Below the pieces are notes generated by a model, which saw nothing but the letters and a program-made list of their open reading frames with translations, was not told the DNA's origin and searched no databases. Below, in pieces: positions 15,407-23,523 of a stretch of 40,836 nucleotides of DNA; position 1 is the first letter of the stretch, and every line of letters starts with the position of its first letter. The DNA lies in NCBI GenBank assembly GCA_012518675.1, contig JAAYRR010000032.1:1-40836 (forward strand), given 5' to 3'. The translations under genes and the position numbers were made by a program. Source of the DNA: Bacillota bacterium. Lineage in GTDB: Bacteria; Bacillota; Dethiobacteria; DTU022; UBA8154.

Positions 15407-18054
15407 CTGTTAATCTTCCACCCGTTTATGAACCGCAAGAGGTAGAGGACAAGATCTACCAATTTTGGCTGGAAAATGATTATTTCAGGGCCGGCAGGGA
15501 AAAGGGGAAGGAAACCTATACGATTGTGATTCCCCCGCCGAATGTTACCGGTACCCTGCATATGGGGCATGCGTTAAATAATACAATTCAGGACGTGCTG
15601 ATCAGGTGGCGGCGGATGCAAGGGTATGACACCCTTTGGCTGCCGGGGACAGATCATGCCGGGATTGCCACACAGAATAAGGTAGAGGAACACTTGGCGC
15701 AAGAGGGTCTTTCCAGGTATGATGTGGGACGGGAAAAATTTTTGGAGAAGGCCTGGGAATGGAAAGATGAATACCATACCCGCATTTTGCAACAGCTTTA
15801 TAAACTGGGCGTTTCCTGCGACTGGTCGCGCGAACGTTTTACGCTGGACGAAGGCTGTTCGCGCGCGGTGCGCGCGGTGTTTGTTTCCCTTTATGAAAAG
15901 GGTTTGATCTACAGGGGGGACTATATGGTAAACTGGTGTCCCCGCTGTCATACGGCGATCTCGGATATCGAAGTGGAGCACGAAGAAAAACCTTCCACGT
16001 TAACGCATATACGCTATCCCGGCATAGGCTGGGAGGGGGATATTGTAGTGGCCACCACCAGGCCGGAAACAATGCTGGGTGATACGGCGGTGGCTGTGCA
16101 TCCGGAAGACACACGCTACCGGGCCTTGGTGGGTAAAAAAGTGCTGCTGCCGCTGATGAACAGGGAGATCCCCATTATTGCCGATGAATATGTCGATCCT
16201 GCTTTCGGTTCCGGGGCGGTAAAGATTACCCCGGCACATGATCCCAATGACTTTGCCATCGGCCAAAGACACGGGTTGGAAACGGTTCAGGCGATCGGGG
16301 AAAAAGGTTTGATGACCCCCGAGATGGGACCTTATGCCGGGTTGGAACGCTATGCGGCCCGCCGGCAAATTGTAGAGGATCTGGAAAAACAGGGTTTCCT
16401 GGAAAAAATTGAAGATTACGCACATGCCGTGGGGCACTGTCAACGCTGCAACACCGAAATTGAACCCTTAGTTTCCTTGCAGTGGTTTGTTAAAATGAAA
16501 CCGCTGGCCGGGCCGGCTATAAAGGCAGTGGAGGAGGAAAGGATACGTTTTGTCCCGGAACGTTTTACACGCACTTATTTGCACTGGATGGAAAATATCC
16601 GCGACTGGTGTATTTCCCGTCAAATTTGGTGGGGACACCGTATCCCGGCCTGGTACTGCCCTTGTGGGGAAGTGATTGTTGCCCGCGAAACCCCGTCCGT
16701 CTGCCCGGCCTGCGGCGGCACGGCTTTGGAACAGGATACGGATGTGCTGGATACTTGGTTTAGCTCTGCGCTCTGGCCCTTTTCCACCTTGGGTTGGCCG
16801 GATCAGACGGCCGATCTTGCACATTATTTTCCGACCAGCGCCTTGGTGACGGGCTATGATATTATTTCCTTTTGGGTAGCCCGCATGATTTTTATGTCCC
16901 TTTCCTTTATGGACAAGGTGCCTTTTTCCGAAGTGTCTGTGCACGGCCTGGTGCGTGATGCCCAGGGAAGAAAAATGAGCAAGTCGCTGGGGAACGGGAT
17001 CGATCCCTTGGAGGTAATTGCCGACTATGGTGCCGACACCCTGCGCTTTACCCTGATTACCGGCCAGGCTCCCGGTAATGATCAACGTTTTCGGCCCGAA
17101 AATGTAGAGGCCAGCCGCAATTTTTCCAATAAGATCTGGAATGCCTCCCGCTATGTTCTTTTGAATATAGAAGATTTTCAGCCGGAGGGACTGCCTCTGG
17201 TTTTAAACCGTCATGATCGTTGGATTTTGGACAGCTTTAACCGGGTACTGGCCAAAACAACCGCCCTCCTGCAGGCTTACGAACTGGGCGAGGCGGCCCG
17301 GGCAGTTTATGACTTTATCTGGGGAGATTTCTGTGACTGGTATATCGAATTAAGTAAAATATACCTTTATGGTGACGACGCGGCTGAGAAAAAAAGAGCC
17401 CGGGCCGTACTTTACCATGTTCTGGAAGGTTCATTGCGCCTTTTACACCCCTTTATGCCTTTTATTTCCGAGGAAATATGGCAACATCTGCCCCGCCCTG
17501 CTGTTCATACCGGAACAGCCCTGTGTGTCTCCCCTTGGCCGGGGTACAGCCCCGCACGGGAGGATCTGCAGGCCAGGCGGGAAATGGGGTTGATCCGGGC
17601 GGTGATCCGGGCGATCAGGAACTTGCGCAGCGAAGTGGGTCTGCCCCCGGGGCAGAAGACGCCGGTTGTTTTCAGGGTTCCGCCTCAACTGCAGTCGTTA
17701 ATTGATGAAGAACAGGTTTTTATCGAAAAATTGGCCTGGACGGAAGGAATCACCTTCCTGCCGGAGGGCGCAGCAAAACCCCCGCAGGCGTTGACAGCCC
17801 TGCTGGAGGAAATCGAGGTCTACCTGCCCCTGCAGGGTGTAGTCGATTTGGACCAGGAGATTGCCCGGCTGGAAAAAGAGCTGCAAGCTACGGAAAAGGA
17901 TCTGGCCAGGGCGGCCGGGAAAATTTCCAACGTTAACTTTATCCAAAAAGCGCCGCCGGAAATTGTAGAAAAAGAAAAAAATAAAAAAGAGGAATTGAGC
18001 AGCGTACGGGAAAAAATCTTCAGCCGGTTGGCAGAACTGAAAAAGCTAATTTAA
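15403..18054 (+). CDS. valS: Valyl-tRNA synthetase
   Basis: This 883-aa class I synthetase charges tRNA-Val. GTLHMGHALNN near residue 50 is the HIGH motif. The CP1 editing domain includes ATTRPETMLGDTAVAVHP. KMSKSLGNGIDPLEV near 523 is the KMSKS motif. A zinc-ribbon-like CPCGEVIV...CPACGG occurs in the middle. The last 70 residues form the ValRS coiled coil (IARLEKELQATEKDLARAAGK). The RBS GGAAGGAG lies 6 nt upstream. Confidence 0.97.
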   Translation: MTVNLPPVYEPQEVEDKIYQFWLENDYFRAGREKGKETYTIVIPPPNVTGTLHMGHALNNTIQDVLIRWRRMQGYDTLWLPGTDHAGIATQNKVEEHLAQEGLSRYDVGREKFLEKAWEWKDEYHTRILQQLYKLGVSCDWSRERFTLDEGCSRAVRAVFVSLYEKGLIYRGDYMVNWCPRCHTAISDIEVEHEEKPSTLTHIRYPGIGWEGDIVVATTRPETMLGDTAVAVHPEDTRYRALVGKKVLLPLMNREIPIIADEYVDPAFGSGAVKITPAHDPNDFAIGQRHGLETVQAIGEKGLMTPEMGPYAGLERYAARRQIVEDLEKQGFLEKIEDYAHAVGHCQRCNTEIEPLVSLQWFVKMKPLAGPAIKAVEEERIRFVPERFTRTYLHWMENIRDWCISRQIWWGHRIPAWYCPCGEVIVARETPSVCPACGGTALEQDTDVLDTWFSSALWPFSTLGWPDQTADLAHYFPTSALVTGYDIISFWVARMIFMSLSFMDKVPFSEVSVHGLVRDAQGRKMSKSLGNGIDPLEVIADYGADTLRFTLITGQAPGNDQRFRPENVEASRNFSNKIWNASRYVLLNIEDFQPEGLPLVLNRHDRWILDSFNRVLAKTTALLQAYELGEAARAVYDFIWGDFCDWYIELSKIYLYGDDAAEKKRARAVLYHVLEGSLRLLHPFMPFISEEIWQHLPRPAVHTGTALCVSPWPGYSPAREDLQARREMGLIRAVIRAIRNLRSEVGLPPGQKTPVVFRVPPQLQSLIDEEQVFIEKLAWTEGITFLPEGAAKPPQALTALLEEIEVYLPLQGVVDLDQEIARLEKELQATEKDLARAAGKISNVNFIQKAPPEIVEKEKNKKEELSSVREKIFSRLAELKKLI

Positions 18055-18071
18055 CCTGTTTTCAGGTTAAA
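18050..18071 (+). other. Hairpin at the valS stop
   Basis: TTTAACCTG and CAGGTTAAA pair around TTTT, overlapping the valS stop. The following sequence is only weakly T-rich, so it may be an attenuator or processing site between valS and folC. Confidence 0.5.
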
Positions 18072-18103
18072 ACAGCCATTTTGCAGCGCATGGGGGTGTA
18101 AAG

Positions 18104-19435
18104 TTGCATTATCAGGAGGCCTTGGCCTGGATTCATGGTATTAGCAGGTTTGGCATGAACCAGGGCTTGCAAAGAATTGAAAGGTTGTTAAGTTATCTTG
18201 GGGATCCCCATAAAAAGTTAAATTTTTTGCATATCGGCGGCACCAACGGCAAAGGCTCCACGGCTGCTTTTGCAGCCTCTGTTTTGGAGGCTGCCGGTTA
18301 CAGGGTGGGGCTTTATACCTCGCCATATTTAGAAAAATTTACCAACCGTATGGCTATTAACGGCCGGGATATTACCCCGGAAAAGCTTGTGGAACTGGTG
18401 AAAAAGGTAAAGCCCCTGGTGGAAAAGATCGCTGCCGATCCGGGTTGCGGGCAGCCGACTGAATTTGAAGTTGTGACCGCACTGGCGTTGACCTATTTTG
18501 CCTGGGAAAAGCCGGATCTGGTTGTTTTGGAGGTGGGTTTGGGGGGGCGGTTGGATGCCACCAATACTGTTTGCCCCCTGGTAACGGCGCTAAGTACAAT
18601 CAGCCTGGAACATACCCAGATACTGGGGGATACGGTCGAGGCTGTTGCCCGGGAAAAAGCAGGTATCATTAAAAATGGCGGGGTGGTGGTCACCCAGGCC
18701 CGGGGGGCGGCTTTGGAAATAATTGCCGCGGCCTGCCGCCAAAAAAAGGTTCCCCTTTACCGGTTGGGTAAGGAATTCAGTGTAGAAAAAACGGGCGGCA
18801 ATCTTGAAGGTCAAACCTTTCATTATCACGGTTTGTATCAACAGTTGCCGGATTTGCGGATCGGCCTGCTGGGTGATTACCAGGTTGATAATGCCGCGTT
18901 GGCACTGGCGTCCCTAGAACTGTTGACGACAAAAGGCTACATTGTTCCCCGGGAGGCTTTTTATCAGGGTCTGGCTCAAACCAGCTGGCCCGGCCGTCTG
19001 GAAATTATGCAGCGGGAACCGCTGGTGGTTGTGGACGGCGCCCATAATATCGAGGCTTTTCAAAACCTGCGGGCGGCGTTGCAAAAAAATTTTTCTTACC
19101 GCCGCTTGATCCTGGTGCTTGGTCTTTTGGATGACAAGGCCAGGGAAGAAATTTTGGCTGAAATTTTACCTGCAGCCGCAGTCTTGATTCTTACGGAACC
19201 CAACAGCCCGCGTGCAGCTGATTCCTCACTGCTGAAGAATATTGCCGAAAAAACATTTTCCGGACAAATTTATGTCCGGAAAAAAATATCCGAGGCCCTC
19301 CGGCTGTCTTTATCACTGGCCGAAACGCCTGATTTAGTGCTGATTGCCGGCTCCTTATATTTAATCAGTGACGCCCGCTGGTTTTTAAAGGAGACCCCCC
19401 CGGGAAAAATCGGAACTGAACAATCAACTGAATAA
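18104..19435 (+). CDS. folC: Folylpolyglutamate synthase / dihydrofolate synthase
   Basis: The protein has 443 aa. HIGGTNGKGSTAAFAASVLEAAG is the Mur-ligase/FolC P-loop near residue 47. FEVVTALALTYFA, VGLGGRLDATN and VDGAHNIEAF are FolC signatures. It adds glutamate to folates and, in many bacteria, to dihydropteroate. The start is TTG with GGGGGTG 6 nt upstream. The valS-folC order matches Bacillus. Confidence 0.95.
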   Translation: MHYQEALAWIHGISRFGMNQGLQRIERLLSYLGDPHKKLNFLHIGGTNGKGSTAAFAASVLEAAGYRVGLYTSPYLEKFTNRMAINGRDITPEKLVELVKKVKPLVEKIAADPGCGQPTEFEVVTALALTYFAWEKPDLVVLEVGLGGRLDATNTVCPLVTALSTISLEHTQILGDTVEAVAREKAGIIKNGGVVVTQARGAALEIIAAACRQKKVPLYRLGKEFSVEKTGGNLEGQTFHYHGLYQQLPDLRIGLLGDYQVDNAALALASLELLTTKGYIVPREAFYQGLAQTSWPGRLEIMQREPLVVVDGAHNIEAFQNLRAALQKNFSYRRLILVLGLLDDKAREEILAEILPAAAVLILTEPNSPRAADSSLLKNIAEKTFSGQIYVRKKISEALRLSLSLAETPDLVLIAGSLYLISDARWFLKETPPGKIGTEQSTE

Positions 19436-19463
19436 TTTGCCGGGTAAACATGCTGCTGCTTTA

Positions 19464-19483
19464 GGCCCTGTTTAACCAGGGCC
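19464..19483 (+). terminator. Hairpin after folC
   Basis: GGCCCTG and CAGGGCC pair around TTTAAC, 28 nt after the stop. A G-rich tract, not a T-run, follows, so it is at best a weak terminator. Confidence 0.4.
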
Positions 19484-19523
19484 GGGGGCGGGTAAGGGGG
19501 CCCGGGGAAGGGTCATGTTATTA

Positions 19524-19670
19524 TTATTCCTCTTCGTGCCTGTAGGCAACGAGCACTATTTCCTGTTCTTCGGAACGCCCGGCAAGGCTACTGAGGGCCT
19601 CTTCAGCCTCCTGTAATTTTTGAAGTTCTCTCTCAGTCAAATTTGCTACAGGATACTGTTTGCTTGTCAT
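19524..19670 (-). CDS. Small 48-aa protein of unknown function
   Basis: The minus strand has ATG at 19670 with AAGGAGG about 9 nt upstream, and a 48-codon frame (MTSKQYPVANLTERELQKLQ...) ending in HEEE and three consecutive TAA codons. It is too short for the ORF track. The centre is a charged helix rich in Glu and Leu; the C-terminus has EQEIVLVAYRHEE. Small proteins with an LTERELQKLQ..E..IVLVAY layout recur in Clostridia, as I recall, without known function. It is convergent with folC. Confidence 0.75.
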   Translation of the reverse strand: MTSKQYPVANLTERELQKLQEAEEALSSLAGRSEEQEIVLVAYRHEEE

Positions 19671-19779
19671 CTTGATTTTCCTCCTTTTTTATGTTACAAA
19701 TATTATTTGCCTACAGTTGAATTTTATGCAATCTATCTGCGAAATTTTTTAATTTTAGCTATCCACCGGCAGGAACGGC

Positions 19780-19800
19780 CAGCCTGCAAGCAGCAGGCTG
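19780..19800. other. Hairpin in the nrdJ upstream region
   Basis: CAGCCTGC and GCAGGCTG pair around AAGCA. I searched 19671-19900 by eye for a cobalamin riboswitch core and NrdR boxes and found neither convincingly. Confidence 0.4.
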
Positions 19801-19900
19801 CTTAAAGGATGTTTACGCAAATGGTTCCCGCCGGGAGGCTTGAGGGAAACCCTGCCAAGGTAAAAAAGAGTTTTCAGTTGGAAACGGGGGCAGGAAAGTT

Positions 19901-22213
19901 ATGTTTATACCGGAAAAATATGCTGAACTGGCCGGGCTGGTAAAAGAACAGCCTGCTACAAAAATATCCCTGCGGGAATTGCGGCAGTTTGCGGCAGGGT
20001 TGGAAACTGTAGAACCTGCGGAAAATGCTTTGCAGGTAGCTGCCAACCGCTATTTCCGCCGTAATGAAAAAGGGGAAGTTTGTGAGGACTGGCCGGGTAT
20101 GCTGGCACGGGTGGCGCAGGATTTGGCTACCGGGGAAGACGGCCGGGCAGATGAAAATTTGGCTTTCATTTTTGAAAAAGTGATGGCGGCCGGGCTATTT
20201 TTCCCCAACAGCCCCACCCTGATGAATGCCGGGACGCCGGTGCAGCAGCTGCAGGCCTGTTTTGTTTTGCCTGTTGAGGATTCCATGGAAAGCATTTTTG
20301 AAACGCTGCAACAGGCGGCGCTGATTCAGAAAAGCGGCGGAGGCATCGGTTATTTTTTTGGCAAGCTTCGTCATAAGGGGGCCACTGTCAGCAGTACCGG
20401 GGGGCAGGCCTCCGGGCCGCTTTCTTTTCTTTCCATTTATAACAAGGTTAGCTGTGAAATACGGCAGGGCGGGCGCCGGCGTGGTGCCAGCCTGGCGACG
20501 CTGAACTATAACCACCCCGATATCATGGAATTTATTGACAGTAAGCGCCGGGGTGAGGAACTAAATAACTTTAATCTTTCCGTGCGTGTGGACAACAGCT
20601 TTATGCAGGCTGTGGAAAAAGACGAAGCATATGACCTGCTCGATTCCCGCAACGGGGAATCGATCGGAAAGAGGCTTTCTGCCAGGCAGGTTTTTAACCG
20701 CTTGACAGAGAATGCGTACCTTAACGGGGAACCGGGCCTTTTATTTGCAGAGGCCCTCAATGATGAAAACCCCACGCCGCATCTGGGTAAAATAGAGGCT
20801 ACAAATCCTTGCGGTGAACAGCCACTTTTGCCTTATGAAAGCTGTAACTTAGGGAGCATTAACTTGGCGCGACTGCTTAAAAAAGAGGGCGGCCGGTTTG
20901 TTCCGGATTGGGGAAAAATTCATTTAGTGACCCGGATTGCAACTATTTTCCTGGATTGTGTCATCGATCGTAATAGGGCCCCCTTGCCCCGGATAGAAAA
21001 AGTCATGCAGGGAAACCGCAAGATTGGGTTGGGCATTATGGGTCTGGCTCAATATCTGATCCGGCAGGGGATCCCGTACAACTCTGAGGCGGGCTTTAAG
21101 GCAGCCGCAAAAGTGATGCAAGAAATTGCTGTGCAGTCCAAGGTGACTTCCCGGCAGCTGGCCCTTGAAAAGGGCACTTTTCCCAATTATGTGGGTTCGG
21201 TTTGGGAACAGTTGCAGTTGCCGCAGCGCAATGCCACGACAACAACTATTGCACCAACCGGCTCCCTTTCCATTTTTGCAAACGCCTCCCCCAGCGCGGA
21301 ACCGCTTTTCGGGGTGGGTTTTGCCCGCAATGTTTTGGAGGGGCGGCTTGTGCAGGTAGATCCTGTTTTTGAAGAGATGTGGCGGGAACGTTTTGGGGAA
21401 GAACTGCCCACGGCCCTTCAGGAGGCAATTGGTGCCCAGGGGCCGGAGGGGATTAGCGATCTGGAAGCAATCCCTGCAGATTTGCGCCGTCTCTTTCTTT
21501 GTGCACATGATATTACGCCCCTGGAACATATCCGGATGCAGGCTTCTTTGCAAAAATGGGTGGACAACGCTGTTTCCAAAACGATCAACGCCCCGGAAGA
21601 GGCTACCCTGGAAGAATGCCGGGAGGCCTTTATGCAGGCCTGGCGTCTGGGCGTCAAGGGTATAACCTACTACCGTGATGGTTCTCGGGAACAGCAGGTG
21701 ATTACCTCCACTGCCGTCCCGAAGAAAGACAAGGGGGCGGTGCCGCGGGGGCGGCCGGAAACCACCTACGGCCAGACTACCCGCAAACGCATCGGTTTTT
21801 GCGGGAAGCTTTATGTTACTGTAAACAAGGAAGTTATGGAAGATGGAACAGAACAGGTCTGTGAGGTTTTTACCTCTGTAGGCGAGGAAGGCTGCCCTCC
21901 TCTGTCTAACGCCCTGGCCAAAATTATCTCCATTTCCATTCGGGCCGGTGTAGATTTGGACGAAATCATTGAAAAACTGCGTGAAGAAAAATGTCCCTCC
22001 TGTATTATGCATCCGGAGACGACGGTTCTTTCGTGTACAGACTTTATCGGGCAGGAATTAGCAAAAGCCGCCCAAAGGAAAATTTCTTACCGCTTGAATC
22101 CTGCCGGGGGGCCGAAAAATATACGCATCTGCAGCGCCTGCAAAATTGGCTACATGATCCCCGATGCGCTATGCAGCTATTGTGATTACTGCGGCTATAC
22201 GGTCTGTGGATAA
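19901..22213 (+). CDS. nrdJ: Vitamin B12-dependent (class II) ribonucleotide reductase
   Basis: The protein has 770 aa. FPNSPTLMNAGTP, QKSGGGIGYFFGKLR and the active-site NPCGEQPLLPYESCNLGS near residue 301 (Asn, Cys, Glu radical machinery) identify a class II enzyme using adenosylcobalamin. A TSCPD domain follows the barrel (about 635-725). The extreme C-terminus has ICSACKIGYMIPDALCSYCDYCGYTVCG, a Cys-rich segment likely for thioredoxin-linked re-reduction or zinc. It makes dNTP precursors without oxygen. GGCAGGAAAG precedes the ATG. No class I or III enzyme is seen. Confidence 0.94.
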   Translation: MFIPEKYAELAGLVKEQPATKISLRELRQFAAGLETVEPAENALQVAANRYFRRNEKGEVCEDWPGMLARVAQDLATGEDGRADENLAFIFEKVMAAGLFFPNSPTLMNAGTPVQQLQACFVLPVEDSMESIFETLQQAALIQKSGGGIGYFFGKLRHKGATVSSTGGQASGPLSFLSIYNKVSCEIRQGGRRRGASLATLNYNHPDIMEFIDSKRRGEELNNFNLSVRVDNSFMQAVEKDEAYDLLDSRNGESIGKRLSARQVFNRLTENAYLNGEPGLLFAEALNDENPTPHLGKIEATNPCGEQPLLPYESCNLGSINLARLLKKEGGRFVPDWGKIHLVTRIATIFLDCVIDRNRAPLPRIEKVMQGNRKIGLGIMGLAQYLIRQGIPYNSEAGFKAAAKVMQEIAVQSKVTSRQLALEKGTFPNYVGSVWEQLQLPQRNATTTTIAPTGSLSIFANASPSAEPLFGVGFARNVLEGRLVQVDPVFEEMWRERFGEELPTALQEAIGAQGPEGISDLEAIPADLRRLFLCAHDITPLEHIRMQASLQKWVDNAVSKTINAPEEATLEECREAFMQAWRLGVKGITYYRDGSREQQVITSTAVPKKDKGAVPRGRPETTYGQTTRKRIGFCGKLYVTVNKEVMEDGTEQVCEVFTSVGEEGCPPLSNALAKIISISIRAGVDLDEIIEKLREEKCPSCIMHPETTVLSCTDFIGQELAKAAQRKISYRLNPAGGPKNIRICSACKIGYMIPDALCSYCDYCGYTVCG

Positions 22214-22279
22214 TTATAGGCCGTAAGGGGGGATTGTACCGCGGAGCATTACAGTTTAGGGCCTGTTTGCCCTTCGGGA

Positions 22280-22292
22280 CCGGCGAAGCCGG
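22280..22292 (+). other. Small GC hairpin upstream of the F420-ligase-like gene
   Basis: CCGGC GAA GCCGG lies in the 137-nt gap after nrdJ. No T-run follows. The function is unknown. Confidence 0.35.
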
Positions 22293-22350
22293 ACCTGAAC
22301 ACAGAAACTTTTTAACCAATAAGCAAGGCATCTGGAGGGGGAGTAAAAAA

Positions 22351-23523
22351 TTGAGTTTACCGGCATACGTTGGTCCCTGTGCGCTGGGAATTAAAATGGG
22401 TATTATCTTACCAGGCTGTGATTTGCCTGCATTGATCCTGGAATCACTGCAGGCATTGGAGAGTGACGGCCTGCTTGCATCCCGGGATGTGCTTTGCATT
22501 ACCGAATCAGTGTTGGCCCGCGCCCAAAATAATTTTGTAACAACAGCGGAGGTAGCCGACGAAGTTAAGAAAAAAATGTCACTTTTGCCGGATCAGAAGA
22601 TCGGGGTGGTTTTTCCCATTGCCAGCCGGAACCGTTTTAACCTTGTCCTGGAAGGGATCGCTGCGGCTGTACCGCAAGGGGAGGTGATCTTGCAGCTCTC
22701 TTACCCCTGCGATGAGGTGGGTAACCAGTTTATTCCGCCGGAGACAGCAGCTGAACTGGAGTCCCGAGAAAAGGACTTAATTACACTGCATGATCTTGAA
22801 AAAAGCTACGCCCACCCTGTTACCGGGATTGATTATTTGAAACTATACCATGAAACTATTGCCAAAACAGGGGCACAGCCGACCATATTTTTGTGCAATG
22901 ACCCTTTAAAAATTTTAGAATACCGGCCCGATGCTGTTTTGGCTGCCGACATTCATTCGCGGGAGGCAACCAGGCAGAAGTTGGTTGCCGGTGCGGCAAG
23001 GGTTTTTACCTTGCAAGACTTATTTAGCGATCACAACTATAAGGCCTGGTCGGAATGGGGGCTGCTGGGCAGCAACATGTCGGCCGGAAATATGATTAAA
23101 CTTGCACCCCGGGAGGCAGAACAATTTGTCAATGCGTTGCAGGAACAGGTTTCTGCAGAGCTGGGCAAAAAGATAGAGATCATCGTTAATGGTGACGGTG
23201 CCTATAAGGATCCCTGTAGCGGTATCTATGAACTGGCAGATCCACTTTCGGCCTTTGGAGCGACCTCCGGGGTAGACAGCCTGCGGCAGGGTTTTAAATA
23301 TAAATATCTGATCGATCTTTACCACCAGGAAGGGAAATCAAAACAGGAAATAGAGGCGCTGTTGGCTGAGGAGGCTGCTTTGGAAAGGGAGCCTGACAGC
23401 ATGGAGCTGGGCGGGACGACGCCCCGGCGCATGGAAGATGTCCTGGCCAGCCTCGCCGACCTGGTTAGCGGCTCGGCTGATGCCGGTACGCCGCTAGTGC
23501 TTATTAAAGGGATTATTTCTTGA
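22351..23523 (+). CDS. CofE-like coenzyme F420-0:L-glutamate ligase family protein
   Basis: The protein has about 390 aa. The opening YVGPCALGIKMGIILPGCDL and the spaced acidic and Asn segments (CITESVLARAQNNF, SNMSAGNMIKLAP, VNGDGAYKDP) resemble the F420_ligase (CofE) family, which adds glutamate to a phospho-deazaflavin using GTP. Gram-positive members of unknown substrate exist. No F420-dependent gene or biosynthetic neighbour is seen, so a different amidation substrate is possible. The start is placed at TTG 22351 because GGAGGGGG is 8-9 nt upstream and similarity begins there; the track start 22234 adds an unlikely 39-aa leader. The 3' end overlaps lnt by 30 bp. Confidence 0.65.
   Translation: MSLPAYVGPCALGIKMGIILPGCDLPALILESLQALESDGLLASRDVLCITESVLARAQNNFVTTAEVADEVKKKMSLLPDQKIGVVFPIASRNRFNLVLEGIAAAVPQGEVILQLSYPCDEVGNQFIPPETAAELESREKDLITLHDLEKSYAHPVTGIDYLKLYHETIAKTGAQPTIFLCNDPLKILEYRPDAVLAADIHSREATRQKLVAGAARVFTLQDLFSDHNYKAWSEWGLLGSNMSAGNMIKLAPREAEQFVNALQEQVSAELGKKIEIIVNGDGAYKDPCSGIYELADPLSAFGATSGVDSLRQGFKYKYLIDLYHQEGKSKQEIEALLAEEAALEREPDSMELGGTTPRRMEDVLASLADLVSGSADAGTPLVLIKGIIS

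Noticed and set aside
19671-19900. Cobalamin riboswitch or NrdR box upstream of the B12-dependent nrdJ
   Set aside because: GC-rich hairpins occur, but the conserved B12-box sequence and NrdR palindromes are not present by eye.
20924-22012. 362-aa minus-strand ORF
   Set aside because: It is a shadow frame entirely inside nrdJ with an unlikely amino-acid composition.
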